From Thiohalocapsa sp. ML1 (GTDB taxonomy: Bacteria; Pseudomonadota; Gammaproteobacteria; Chromatiales; Chromatiaceae), in contig NZ_JABX01000014.1 in assembly GCF_001469165.1 (NCBI RefSeq), forward strand, positions 62,001 to 126,000: 64,000 nucleotides of DNA, in the 5' to 3' direction. The notes beneath the pieces were generated by a model. That model was not told the origin of the DNA. It saw only the letters and a program-made list of their open reading frames with translations, and made no database searches. This document shows, one piece after another, positions 17,991 through 26,537 of the stretch (within the stretch, counting starts at the first letter, position 1; the number at the start of each line of letters is the position of its first letter). Position numbers and translations under genes: made by a program.

Positions 17991-19354
17991 GTGCCACCCA
18001 CATCCTGGTCGTCGACGACGAGCCGGACATCCGCGAAACGGTGCAGGACATCCTCGAAGACGAGGGCTACGTCGTCACCAATGCCGAGAACGGCGAGGCG
18101 GCGCGCCATGCGCTGCGCGAGCGTCGGCCGGACCTCATGCTGCTCGACATCTGGATGCCGGACTTGGACGGCATCAGCCTGCTCAAGGAATGGGACGAGG
18201 ACGAGGGCCTGCCCTGCCCCGTGATCATGATGTCCGGCCATGGCAACGTCGAAACCGCCGTGGAGGCGACGCGCCTCGGCGCCTACGACTTCCTCGAAAA
18301 GCCGCTGTCTATGGCCAAGCTCCTGCTCACGGTGGAGCGGGCGCTGGAGGCGGACAAGCTCGCGCGTGAGAACGTCGGGCTGCGCCGGCGCGTGCCGCTG
18401 GTGCAGGAGCCCGCCGGGCGCTCGGCGTCGATGCAGCGCCTGCGCGAGCAGGTCAAGCGCATCGCCCAGCACGACACCTGGGTGCTGATTACCGGCGAGC
18501 CGGGCAGCGGGCGCGAGACCTTCGCGAGGTTTTTGCACTCGCAGAGCGCGCGGCGCGAGCGCCCGTTCATCGATTTGGGCGTCTCGGCCATCACCCGCGG
18601 CAACGCGGCGCGCGAGCTGTTCGGCAGCGAGGAAGACGGCCACCTGCACTACGGCAGCCTGGAGCAGGCCGCCGGCGGCACGCTGCTCTTGGACGAGGTG
18701 GCGGACATGGACCTCGAGGCCCAGGGCCAGCTCTTAGGCGCACTCGACACCGGCTCCTTCCTGCGCGTCGGCGGCAGCGACCCGGTGCGCATCGATGTGC
18801 GCATCATCGCCGCGACCCAGCGCGATCTGAAGGAAGAGGTCCGCGCCGGCAGCTTCCGCGAGGACCTGTTCTACCATCTCAATGTCGTCCCGCTGCAGGT
18901 GCCGGCGCTGCGCGAGCACGCCGAGGACATCCCAGACCTCTTGAGCTACTACGTCGACTACTTCGCGACCCACGAGAAGCTGCCGTATCGGCGCTTCAGC
19001 GTCGGCGCGCAGAATTTCCTGCGCAACTACACCTGGCCCGGCAACGTGCGCGAGCTCAAGAATCTGGTGCAACGCGTGCTGATCCTCGGCGCTGGCGACG
19101 AGATCGCGCAGACCGAGGTGGAGACGGCGCTGGGCTCGACCCCGCCGGTGCTGACGCAGCCGCTGGAAGGCCTGGTGTCGTTCGACCAACCGCTGCGCTC
19201 CGCGCGGGAGCAGTTCGAGAAGGCGTATCTCGAATACCAGCTCGAAAAGCACGCGGGCAACGTCAGCAAGATGGCGAAGGAGGCGGGCATGGAGCGGACG
19301 CACCTCTACCGGAAGCTCCGTTCCCTCGGCATCGAGATCAAGGAGCGGCGATGA
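17987..19354 (+). CDS. ntrX: NtrX-type response regulator
   Basis: A 455-aa protein: receiver domain (ILVVDDEPDIRET, phospho-acceptor Asp in LMLLDIWMPDLDG, Lys in FLEKPLS), AAA+ domain (Walker A GEPGSGRET, TLLLDEVADMDLEAQG, NVRELKNLVQRVLIL) and a Fis-type helix-turn-helix (NVSKMAKEAGMERTHLYRKL). The GAFTGA loop needed to contact sigma54 is missing: between ELFG and the Walker B segment the protein reads SEEDGHLHYGSLEQA. NtrX proteins often lack it, so it may act without sigma54. ATG 17987 overlaps the ntrY stop. Confidence 0.93.
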   Translation: MSATHILVVDDEPDIRETVQDILEDEGYVVTNAENGEAARHALRERRPDLMLLDIWMPDLDGISLLKEWDEDEGLPCPVIMMSGHGNVETAVEATRLGAYDFLEKPLSMAKLLLTVERALEADKLARENVGLRRRVPLVQEPAGRSASMQRLREQVKRIAQHDTWVLITGEPGSGRETFARFLHSQSARRERPFIDLGVSAITRGNAARELFGSEEDGHLHYGSLEQAAGGTLLLDEVADMDLEAQGQLLGALDTGSFLRVGGSDPVRIDVRIIAATQRDLKEEVRAGSFREDLFYHLNVVPLQVPALREHAEDIPDLLSYYVDYFATHEKLPYRRFSVGAQNFLRNYTWPGNVRELKNLVQRVLILGAGDEIAQTEVETALGSTPPVLTQPLEGLVSFDQPLRSAREQFEKAYLEYQLEKHAGNVSKMAKEAGMERTHLYRKLRSLGIEIKERR

Positions 19355-19360
19355 ATCAGG

Positions 19361-19448
19361 ATCTGGGATCTAGGGGCGAGGAGCTAGGGGTTCGCGCTCC
19401 GCCACAACAACCGGATTTCCTAGCTCCTAGCCTGCCTAGCTCCTAGCA
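19361..19448. repeat. Inverted CTAGCTC/GAGCTAG repeat between ntrX and trkA
   Basis: The 98-bp gap is nearly filled by a left arm with ATCTAGGGGCGAGGAGCTAG and a right arm made of CTAGCTC and CTAGC units in the opposite orientation, ending just before the trkA ATG. It resembles the other snap-back heptamer arrays in layout but not in sequence. Confidence 0.65.
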
Positions 19449-19452
19449 ACTC

Positions 19453-20826
19453 ATGAAAATTTTGATTCTCGGCGCCGGCCAAGTAGGCACCTCGGTGGCC
19501 GCGAACCTGGTCAGCGAGGCGAACGACATCACCGTCGTCGACACCGATGCGCAGCGCCTGCGCGAGCTCGCCGACCGCTTCGATCTGCGCACGCTGCAGG
19601 GTCATGGCGCCCATCCGGACGTGCTCGCCCGCGCCGGTGCCGAGGACGCGGAGATGATCATCGCCGTGACTAACAGCGATGAGACCAACATGATCGCCTG
19701 CCAGGTGGCCTACACGCTGTTCCACACGCCGACCAAGATCGCCCGCGTGCGCTCGCCGAGCTTCATGGAGCAGGACAAGCTGTTCGGCCCGGGGGCGCTG
19801 CCCATCGATGTGCGCATCAGCCCCGAGCAGTTGGTGACGGACTACATCCTGCGGCTCATCGAGAACCCGGGCACCCTGCAGGTGACGGACTTCGCCGGCG
19901 GGCGCGTGCGCCTAGTGGCGGTGCGCGCCTACTACGGCGGGCCGCTGGTCGGACACGAGCTGCGCACGCTGTACGAGCACATGCCGCATGTGGATACCCG
20001 CGTCGCGGCCATTTATCGCCACGACCGCGCCATCCAGCCCGAGGGCAACACCGTCATCGAGGCCGACGACGAGGTGTTTTTCGTGGCCGCACCAAAGCAC
20101 ATCCGCTCGGTGATGAGCGAGCTCAGGCGGCTGGAGAAGCCCTACAAGCGGCTGATCTTCGCCGGCGGCGGCAACATCGGCGCGCGGCTTGCCAGGGCTA
20201 CCGAGAAGCACTACCGGGTCAAGGTCATCGAGCGCGACCTAGAGCGCTGCAAGCACATCGCCGAGACCCTGGAGCGCACCATCGTGCTGCACGGCGACGC
20301 CGCCGACGAGGAGCTGCTGCTGGAGGAGAACGTCGAGGATACCGATGTCTTCTGCGCCGTCACCAACGACGACGAGGCCAATATCCTGTCTGCGATGCTC
20401 GCCAAGCGGCTCGGCGCGCGCAAGGTCATGGCGCTGATCAACCGCACCGCCTACGTGGACCTGGTGCAGGCCGGCCCCATCGACATCGCCATCTCGCCGC
20501 AGCAAGCCACCATCGGCAGCCTGCTCAAGCACGTGCGCCGCGGTGACGTGGTGATGGTGCACTCGTTGCGGCGCGGCGCCGCCGAGGCCATCGAGGCCAT
20601 CGCCCACGGCGACGAGGGCTCCAGCAAGGTCGTCGGCCGTCCCATCGAGGCCATCAACCTGCCGAAGGGCACCACCATCGGCGCCGTCGTGCGCGGCGAC
20701 GAGGTGGTCATCGCCCACCACGACACGGTCGTCGAGCCGGAGGACCACGTGATCCTGTTTCTGCAGGACAAGCTGCGGGTGCCCGAGGTCGAGAAGCTCT
20801 TTCAGGTCGGCGTGACGTTCTTCTGA
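19453..20826 (+). CDS. trkA: Trk potassium transporter NAD-binding subunit TrkA
   Basis: A 457-aa peripheral cytoplasmic protein with two RCK modules. The first begins [20 protein letters not shown], the second has [18 protein letters not shown]; both are NAD(H)-binding Rossmann folds followed by TrkA-C regions. It gates potassium uptake through TrkH. Length is the family norm. It is followed 51 bp later by two trkH genes, so one potassium-uptake operon is likely. ntrXY-trkAH adjacency is common in this group. Confidence 0.96.
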   Translation: MKILILGAGQVGTSVAANLVSEANDITVVDTDAQRLRELADRFDLRTLQGHGAHPDVLARAGAEDAEMIIAVTNSDETNMIACQVAYTLFHTPTKIARVRSPSFMEQDKLFGPGALPIDVRISPEQLVTDYILRLIENPGTLQVTDFAGGRVRLVAVRAYYGGPLVGHELRTLYEHMPHVDTRVAAIYRHDRAIQPEGNTVIEADDEVFFVAAPKHIRSVMSELRRLEKPYKRLIFAGGGNIGARLARATEKHYRVKVIERDLERCKHIAETLERTIVLHGDAADEELLLEENVEDTDVFCAVTNDDEANILSAMLAKRLGARKVMALINRTAYVDLVQAGPIDIAISPQQATIGSLLKHVRRGDVVMVHSLRRGAAEAIEAIAHGDEGSSKVVGRPIEAINLPKGTTIGAVVRGDEVVIAHHDTVVEPEDHVILFLQDKLRVPEVEKLFQVGVTFF

Positions 20827-20877
20827 TCCGGCACGGCAAGCGTCGCCGCCGCCCCCGCAGCTGGAGTCAACAATCGG

Positions 20878-22323
20878 ATGCACTGGCGCGCGATTCTTCG
20901 GCTGCTCGGTATCCTGCTGCTCATCTACAGCGCGAGCTTCGTGCCGTCCGGCCTCGTCTCGCTCGGCTACGCGGACCAACAATGGCCGGCATTCGCCGCG
21001 TCGCTGCTCATTGCCGCAACGGCCGGCGCCGTGCTGTGGCTGCCCAACTTGCGCTGCCGCAACGAGCTCTCGGTGCGCGACGGCTTTCTGGTCGTCACGC
21101 TGTTCTGGGCGGTGCTCGGCGTGCTTGGGGCGCTGCCCTTCATGCTCGCGCTGCACTGGGGCATCGCGGACGCAGTCTTCGAGTCCATGTCCGGCTTCAC
21201 GACGACCGGGGCGACCGTCGTCGCGGACATCGAGGCCCTGCCGCCGTCGATTCTCTATCACCGCCAGCAAATTCAATGGCTCGGCGGCATGGGCGTGATC
21301 GTGCTGGCGGTGGCCATCCTGCCGCTGCTCGGGGTCGGCGGCATGCAGCTCTACCGTGCCGAGACCTCCGGCGTCGCCAAGCACGAGAAGCCGACGCCGC
21401 GCATCTCCGAGACGGCGCGCGCGCTCTGGGCGCTCTACTTTGCGCTCACGGCGGCCTGCGCGCTCTGCTTCTGGGTGGCCGGCATGGGGCCGTTCGATGC
21501 CATCGGGCACGCCTTTGCCACCGTCTCCACCGGCGGCTTCTCGACCTACAACGCCAGCATCGGCCACTTCGACAGCGTCGCCATCGAGGTGATCGCAATC
21601 GTCTTCATGCTCGCGGGCGGCATCAATTTCGCCGTTCATTTTATCGCCTGGCGCAAGCGCAGCCCGGGCGCCTACATCGCCGATACCGAGTCGGTCGCCT
21701 TCGTCGCGATCTTTGCCGGCGGGACGCTCCTCATCGCCGCCAGCCTATACGCGGCGGACGCCTATGGATCGGCGCTGGAGTCGCTGCGCTATGCGAGCTT
21801 CCAGGCCGCGTCGGTGCTGACCAGCACCGGTTTCGGCACCGCCACCTTCGCGGCCTGGCCGTTGCACATTCCCATGCTGCTGGTCGTGCTGTCGTTCACC
21901 GGCGGCTGCGGCGGCTCCACCGCGGGCGGCATCAAGGTGCTGCGGGTGCTGATCCTGGCCAAGCTCGGGCTGCGCCAGCTCAAACAGCTCGCCCATCCGC
22001 ATGCGCTGATCACGGTCAAGGTAGGGCAGCGGCCGATCATGGAGGATGTGCTGTTCTCGGTCTGGGGCTTCTCGGTGCTGTATGTGCTGGTGAGCCTGCT
22101 GCTCACGCTGGCCATGATGGCCGCCGGGCTCGATATGGAATCCGCGTTCGGAGCGACGGTTGCAACCATCAACCTGCTCGGGCCGGGCCTCGGTGAGGTC
22201 GCAACCGACTTCGCCCATGTCAACGATGCCGTCAAATGGCTCGGCGCCTTCGGCATGCTCGCCGGGCGGCTTGAGATCTTCACGCTCTTGGTCCTGTTCG
22301 TGCCTGACTTCTGGCGTCACTGA
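20878..22323 (+). CDS. trkH: TrkH potassium channel subunit, copy 1
   Basis: A 481-aa integral membrane protein. The selectivity-filter-like loops of the four MPM repeats are visible: MSGFTTTGATVV, ATVSTGGFSTYN, LTSTGFGTATF and NLLGPGLGEV. HIQWLGGMGVIVLAVAILPLL-type segments (IQWLGGMGVIVLAVAILP) match the family. It should move K+ together with TrkA. It lies directly downstream of trkA and upstream of a second, clearly paralogous trkH. Confidence 0.96.
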   Translation: MHWRAILRLLGILLLIYSASFVPSGLVSLGYADQQWPAFAASLLIAATAGAVLWLPNLRCRNELSVRDGFLVVTLFWAVLGVLGALPFMLALHWGIADAVFESMSGFTTTGATVVADIEALPPSILYHRQQIQWLGGMGVIVLAVAILPLLGVGGMQLYRAETSGVAKHEKPTPRISETARALWALYFALTAACALCFWVAGMGPFDAIGHAFATVSTGGFSTYNASIGHFDSVAIEVIAIVFMLAGGINFAVHFIAWRKRSPGAYIADTESVAFVAIFAGGTLLIAASLYAADAYGSALESLRYASFQAASVLTSTGFGTATFAAWPLHIPMLLVVLSFTGGCGGSTAGGIKVLRVLILAKLGLRQLKQLAHPHALITVKVGQRPIMEDVLFSVWGFSVLYVLVSLLLTLAMMAAGLDMESAFGATVATINLLGPGLGEVATDFAHVNDAVKWLGAFGMLAGRLEIFTLLVLFVPDFWRH

Positions 22324-22401
22324 CAAGGCCGCACCGCTCGTCACGGGGCCTCGCGGTAGCAGTCAACGATCCTACTCTCACCGAGAACGCCGCCCGCAAC
22401 A

Positions 22402-23859
22402 ATGCTCAAGCGCTTCACGGCCGTACAGAAGGTACTCGGCCTGCTGCTGATGGTGTTCAGCGTCACGATGCTACCGCCGGCGGCGGTGGCGCTCGTCTTC
22501 GGCGACGGCGGCGGTATGCCGTTCATCTACGCGTTTCTCGTCATCCTCGGCGCCGGCGGGTTCATTTGGTTGCCGGTGGCGCGGGGGCGCGAGGATCTGC
22601 GCCTGCGCGATGGCTTCCTGGTGGTGGTGCTGTTCTGGGTCGGGCTCGGACTGGCCGGGGCGCTGCCCTTTCTGCTCTCGCCGCAGCCCGAGCTGTCGCT
22701 GACGGACGCGGTGTTCGAGTCCATGTCCGGCCTCACGACGACGGGCGCGACCGTCATCGTCGGCATCGACGACTTACCACATTCCGTGCTCTGGTACCGC
22801 CAGCAGTTGCAATGGCTGGGCGGCATGGGGATCATCGTGCTGGCGGTGGCGGTGCTGCCGATGCTCGGCGTCGGCGGCATGCAGCTCTACCGCGCGGAAA
22901 TGCCGGGGCCGATGAAGGACACCAAACTGACGCCGCGCATCACCGAGACGGCGAAGGCGCTCTGGTACATCTATGTCTGGCTCACGGTGGCCTGTGCGCT
23001 GGCGTACTGGGCCGCGGGCATGACGCCGTTCGACGCCATCGGGCATGCCTTCAGCACCGTGGCCATCGGCGGCTTCTCCACCCACGACGCGAGCATCGGC
23101 TGGTACGACAGCACGCTGATCGAGATGATCGCCGTGGTCTTCATGCTGCTCTCCGGCGTCAACTTCGCCCTGCACTTCGTCGCGGTGCGCCGGACCGACC
23201 CGCGCATTTACTGGCAGGACAGCGAGTTCCGCTTTTATATCTTCCTGCTTGCGCTCACGACGCTCATCGTCACCGTGGCGCTCTTCACCACCGACACCTA
23301 CCTCAACTGGGGAGACGCCTTCACGCTGGGACTGTTCCAGGTCGTGTCGGTGGGCACGACGACGGGCTTCACGACGGCGCAGTTCTACGACTGGCCGCCG
23401 TTCGTTCAGATCCTGCTACTGTTCCTCGCCTTCGTCGGCGCCTGCGCGGGCTCCACCGGCGGCGGCATCAAGGTCATCCGCTTCCTGTTGCTCATCAAGC
23501 AGGGCGTGCGTGAGATCGGGCGGCTCATCCACCCAAGCGCGCAGTTGCCGGTGCGGGTCGGCAACAAGGTCATCAACCATCGCGTCGTCGATGCGGTCTG
23601 GGGCTTCTTCTCGCTGTACGTCGCGACCTTCGTGATCATGTACCTGGCACTCGCCGCCACGGGGCTCGACCTGATCACCGCCTTCTCCGCGGTCGCCGCG
23701 TGCCTGAACAACCTGGGGCCGGGACTCGCCGATGTCGGTGCCCACTACGCGGACATGCACGACCCGGGCATCTGGATACTGACCTTCGCGATGCTGCTCG
23801 GGCGGCTCGAGATCTTCACCATCCTGGTGCTGCTGACGCCGGCGTTCTGGCGGCGGTGA
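22402..23859 (+). CDS. trkH: TrkH potassium channel subunit, copy 2
   Basis: A 485-aa paralogue of the preceding gene, of similar length and with the same motif order: MSGLTTTGATVIVGIDDLP, LQWLGGMGIIVLAVAVLP, STVAIGGFSTHDASIG, VGTTTGFTTAQF, NNLGPGLADVG. Loop differences (SVGTTTGF against LTSTGFG; AIGGFS against STGGFS) suggest differing ion selectivity or affinity, as with the TrkG/TrkH pair of E. coli. Both could share the single trkA upstream. Confidence 0.95.
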   Translation: MLKRFTAVQKVLGLLLMVFSVTMLPPAAVALVFGDGGGMPFIYAFLVILGAGGFIWLPVARGREDLRLRDGFLVVVLFWVGLGLAGALPFLLSPQPELSLTDAVFESMSGLTTTGATVIVGIDDLPHSVLWYRQQLQWLGGMGIIVLAVAVLPMLGVGGMQLYRAEMPGPMKDTKLTPRITETAKALWYIYVWLTVACALAYWAAGMTPFDAIGHAFSTVAIGGFSTHDASIGWYDSTLIEMIAVVFMLLSGVNFALHFVAVRRTDPRIYWQDSEFRFYIFLLALTTLIVTVALFTTDTYLNWGDAFTLGLFQVVSVGTTTGFTTAQFYDWPPFVQILLLFLAFVGACAGSTGGGIKVIRFLLLIKQGVREIGRLIHPSAQLPVRVGNKVINHRVVDAVWGFFSLYVATFVIMYLALAATGLDLITAFSAVAACLNNLGPGLADVGAHYADMHDPGIWILTFAMLLGRLEIFTILVLLTPAFWRR

Positions 23860-24254
23860 GGCTTGGCGGTGGTGTGATCTCGGGCGGTACGGAGTCCGCA
23901 AGAGCGAAAGTCTGCCAAAAGCGTACGCTGACGGGGTTCCCTTGCGGGGCACAGCGGATTTTCTCGTTAGGATCGTCGCTCGATTGCGCTTGCGCTTCTC
24001 CGCCCTCCGCTCGCGCTCGATCCTGCGCTGCATTCGCTCGACGAATCCGCCATCGCCAAGGTTGGGCCAACGAAGGCGGCTCACCATTTAAGCGGTTGCG
24101 TTCGGCCGTCCGTCGGGCTTCGTTCCTCAGCCCGACCGACGACGGGTTCCTGCCCAGTCTTCTGCTCGCACAGAGCGGGGGCTTGCCTTTTGCCGTGGCA
24201 AAAGGCAAGCCCCTTCTGTTGGTGGCGTTTGCGGCATGATGGTAATCTGCCAGC
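23860..24254. other. Gene-free 395 bp with a 17-bp perfect inverted repeat
   Basis: No gene seen. The stretch is low-complexity (many CGCTCG/GCGCTTG words). At 24178-24213 it holds a perfect inverted repeat: GGGGCTTGCCTTTTGCC, a 2-nt spacer GT, and the exact reverse complement. It lies about 40 bp before the antitoxin ATG. The last 40 bp presumably contain the promoter of the vapBC pair. Confidence 0.7.
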
Positions 24255-24494
24255 ATGATCAAGACACAAGTCCAGCTCCCGGACGGCCTCTACCAAGAGG
24301 CGAAGCGGGTCGCTCGCGAGCGCGAGATCTCGTTGGCCGAGGTGATGCGCCGCGGTGTCGAATACATCGTCCGGGTCTACCCGCCGATTGAGCCCCAACA
24401 GGGTCCGTGGCAACCCCCGCGACCGCGCTCTCTGGGTCCCTTCAAGGCACCTGCAGAGGATTGGCGCGTGCTGGCGAACGACCCGGCCGACTGA
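24255..24494 (+). CDS. Ribbon-helix-helix antitoxin (VapB-like)
   Basis: A 79-aa protein starting [20 protein letters not shown], then [19 protein letters not shown]: the beta-strand/helix/helix pattern of RHH antitoxins. The C-terminal [20 protein letters not shown] should contact the toxin. It lies 7 bp upstream of the PIN-domain gene, a two-gene operon. Confidence 0.8.
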   Translation: MIKTQVQLPDGLYQEAKRVAREREISLAEVMRRGVEYIVRVYPPIEPQQGPWQPPRPRSLGPFKAPAEDWRVLANDPAD

Positions 24495-24501
24495 CCCTGT
24501 C

Positions 24502-24942
24502 GTGCTGTCCATCGACACCAATATCCTTTTGTACGCCTACAACCGGGACTGCCAGGAGCATGAGCCGGCGTTTGCATTCCTGACCGCCTGCTCCGAGCGG
24601 GACGATGTCGCGCTCTGCGAGCTTGTCTTGGTGGAGTTGTACATCCTGCTGCGCAATCCGACCGTGATCGCCGAGCCGTTGTCCGCGCAGCAGGCCGCGG
24701 AAGCCTGCGGCACCTACCGCCGTCATCCCCGTTGGCGCCTGGTGGAGAACGCCCCCGTGATGGACCGGGTGTGGACAATGGCAGGCCAGCCCGAATTCGC
24801 CCGCCGGCGGATCTTCGACGCCCGCATCGCCTTGACCTTGATCCATCACGGCGTCAACGAGCTCGCGACGGCCAACAGCAAGCACTTCGACGACTTTGGA
24901 TTCTCCCGCGTCTGGAATCCCCTCGCGCAATCGCCGGAATAG
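24502..24942 (+). CDS. vapC: PIN-domain toxin (VapC type)
   Basis: A 146-aa PIN ribonuclease. Catalytic acids are visible in LSIDTNILLYAYN, LVLVELYILLRN and RIFDARIALTLIHHG, followed by LATANSKHFDDFGF. I chose GTG 24502 because it follows the antitoxin stop by 7 bp and puts the first Asp at residue 5, as usual; the reading frame is open further upstream. Partner of the RHH protein before it. Confidence 0.82.
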   Translation: MLSIDTNILLYAYNRDCQEHEPAFAFLTACSERDDVALCELVLVELYILLRNPTVIAEPLSAQQAAEACGTYRRHPRWRLVENAPVMDRVWTMAGQPEFARRRIFDARIALTLIHHGVNELATANSKHFDDFGFSRVWNPLAQSPE

Positions 24943-25163
24943 GCATCCCGGGCGCGGCCCGTGGCCGCCTCCTTGCTGCCCGCCTGATCCCGAATCGTCC
25001 ACCCGAGCCGACGTCCGTGCTCGGTTGCAGCCAATTCCATGCATATCTCATGGCTGAATTTGGCCCCTGAATCGCTGCGCCGGGGCTTTGAAACCCGCCC
25101 GCCGCCACTAGGTCAAACCCAACAACGCCAGAATTTGGCGAAATGCTGATAGAGGTATGACCA

Positions 25164-25613
25164 ATGAACAACTTCATCCCGAACTTCCCGAGCGACGGCG
25201 TCATCACCCTGAACCGCGTGATCCTGAAGCCCGAGTACGACGTGGACGACCTGCAGGAACGGGTCGCGATGCTGTGCGAGAACGTGAAGACCTACCACTC
25301 CGAGACCGGCTTCATCGGCGGCTTCGTCGCGATGAACAGCGGCGCCATCTCCAACGAGGGCTCCACCACCGGCCAGGCCGTGGAGAGCCCGCTGAAGGAT
25401 CGCGAGGCGCTGGTCGTGACCTTCTGGGACAGCTTCGAGCACCACGAGGACTCGCACCGCAGCGAGACCTTCCAGCCCTTGTTCCAGGAAGTGCTCGCGC
25501 TCTGCGAGAACGGCAACGAGGAGGTCGCCTACGAGATGCTCTGGTCCGGCCGCGCCTATGACGCCGAGCAGGCCCGCGCCGCGCAGGAGGCGAAGGCGCG
25601 CTACGCGGCTTGA
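25164..25613 (+). CDS. Conserved hypothetical protein, ABM-like ferredoxin fold suspected
   Basis: A 149-aa soluble acidic protein; I do not recognise its family with certainty. The stretch EALVVTFWDSFEHHEDSHRS followed by ETFQPLFQEVL resembles the second half of antibiotic-biosynthesis-monooxygenase (dimeric alpha/beta barrel) domains, and TGFIGGFVAMNSG could be an earlier strand. No signal peptide or membrane segment. A TPR gene follows 125 bp later on the same strand. Confidence 0.55.
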   Translation: MNNFIPNFPSDGVITLNRVILKPEYDVDDLQERVAMLCENVKTYHSETGFIGGFVAMNSGAISNEGSTTGQAVESPLKDREALVVTFWDSFEHHEDSHRSETFQPLFQEVLALCENGNEEVAYEMLWSGRAYDAEQARAAQEAKARYAA

Positions 25614-25738
25614 TCTCAAGGCGCCCGACAAGGACGTCGGAATGGCGCCGACAACCGAGCACGATAGCGCTTCCGCTCGGGTTCCATCATCCCCACGTCG
25701 TACGCGCACAAACGACGACGCGACGGGGAGAGAAAAGC

Positions 25739-26065
25739 ATGAGCATCATCGACAACCTGGAAACCCTGCGCGTGCGCGGGCAGGACTCCGCGCTGCTGCG
25801 CTACAGCCTCGGCAACGAATACCTGAAACAGGACCGGATCGACGAGGCGCTGACCCACTTGGCCGAGGCGGTCCGCATGGACCGGAACTATTCCGCGGCC
25901 TGGAAGCTCTTCGGCAAGAGCCTGGCCACCGCCGGCCGACACCAGGAGGCCGTCACCGCCTTCGACCACGGCATCGCCACCGCGGAGACCAAGGGCGATG
26001 TGCAGGCGGCGAAGGAGATGCGGGTGTTCCGAGCACGCTCGCAGCGGGAGCTGGAGCAGCCGTAG
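25739..26065 (+). CDS. Small TPR protein
   Basis: A 108-aa protein made of about two tetratricopeptide repeats: DSALLRYSLGNEYLKQDRID followed by EALTHLAEAVRMDRNYSAAW, then KLFGKSLATAGRHQEAVTAF. The TPR consensus (W/L/G/Y/A/P spacing) is clear. Probably a cytoplasmic protein-binding scaffold; partner unknown. I chose ATG 25739, preceded by GGGGAGAG at a normal distance. The stop codon is the first base triplet of a dispersed repeat element. Confidence 0.75.
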   Translation: MSIIDNLETLRVRGQDSALLRYSLGNEYLKQDRIDEALTHLAEAVRMDRNYSAAWKLFGKSLATAGRHQEAVTAFDHGIATAETKGDVQAAKEMRVFRARSQRELEQP

Positions 26066-26165
26066 CGAGGCAGGGCCTCCAAAGGGCCGAGGGCCAAGGG
26101 CCGAGGAGGGCTCCCTCAGCCCTCGGCCCTCGCCCCTCGGCCCTCGACCCGTTTGCCTGCAAGTA
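26063..26165. repeat. Snap-back heptamer array
   Basis: Starts with TAGCGAGGCAGGGCCTCC (the TPR stop is its first codon), then GGGCCGA/GGGCCAA units, a centre GAGGAGGGCTCCCTC, then inverted CCTCGGCCCTCG units and the shared flank GTTTGCCTGCAAG. The same flank follows or precedes the arrays at 43489 and 48196. Confidence 0.85.
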
Positions 26166-26272
26166 GCTGACCGGCTTGGATACAAGCTGTTACGTTTTTT
26201 TACTTATTACATTAGCGTTTGCTCATATACTAATGAGCAATCGTTAACTGAACGTCTCTACGGAGAGTCCCG

Positions 26273-26455
26273 ATGCTCGAAACCATCGCCATTGCTGCCC
26301 TGCTCGTGGGCGGCGTCTCAACGGCCGCCGTCATCACCGACGAAGAGGCGGTATCCAAGCAGGACCGGCAGCCGGTCGCCACCGAGGTGCAAACGGCACC
26401 GGCGCCCGAGGCCGGCGCCGAGGCCGACGCCGCGAAGAGCCCGTTCCTGAACTGA
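26273..26455 (+). CDS. Small putative membrane or secreted peptide
   Basis: A 60-aa frame with a hydrophobic N-terminus (LETIAIAALLVGGVSTAAVI) and an acidic Ala/Pro-rich tail. CGGAGAGTCCCG precedes the ATG at a good distance, and a terminator-like hairpin follows. No family recognised. Moderately likely to be real, because the region upstream is AT-rich and promoter-like (TTTTTTACTTATTACATTA at about 26193). Confidence 0.45.
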   Translation: MLETIAIAALLVGGVSTAAVITDEEAVSKQDRQPVATEVQTAPAPEAGAEADAAKSPFLN

Positions 26456-26489
26456 TGCGACGCACCGGCCCCGCGAGGGTCGGGACACC

Positions 26490-26523
26490 AAGCCTCGGGC
26501 CGCAAGCTCGGGGCTTTGTCTTT
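26490..26523. terminator. Probable terminator between convergent genes
   Basis: AAGCCTCG ... CGGGGCTT hairpin followed by TGTCTTTT. It sits between the 60-aa gene and the convergent transglutaminase-like gene and could end the plus-strand transcript. The stem has one unpaired base. Confidence 0.5.
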
Positions 26524-26537
26524 TGGGCCGGCCGGCC

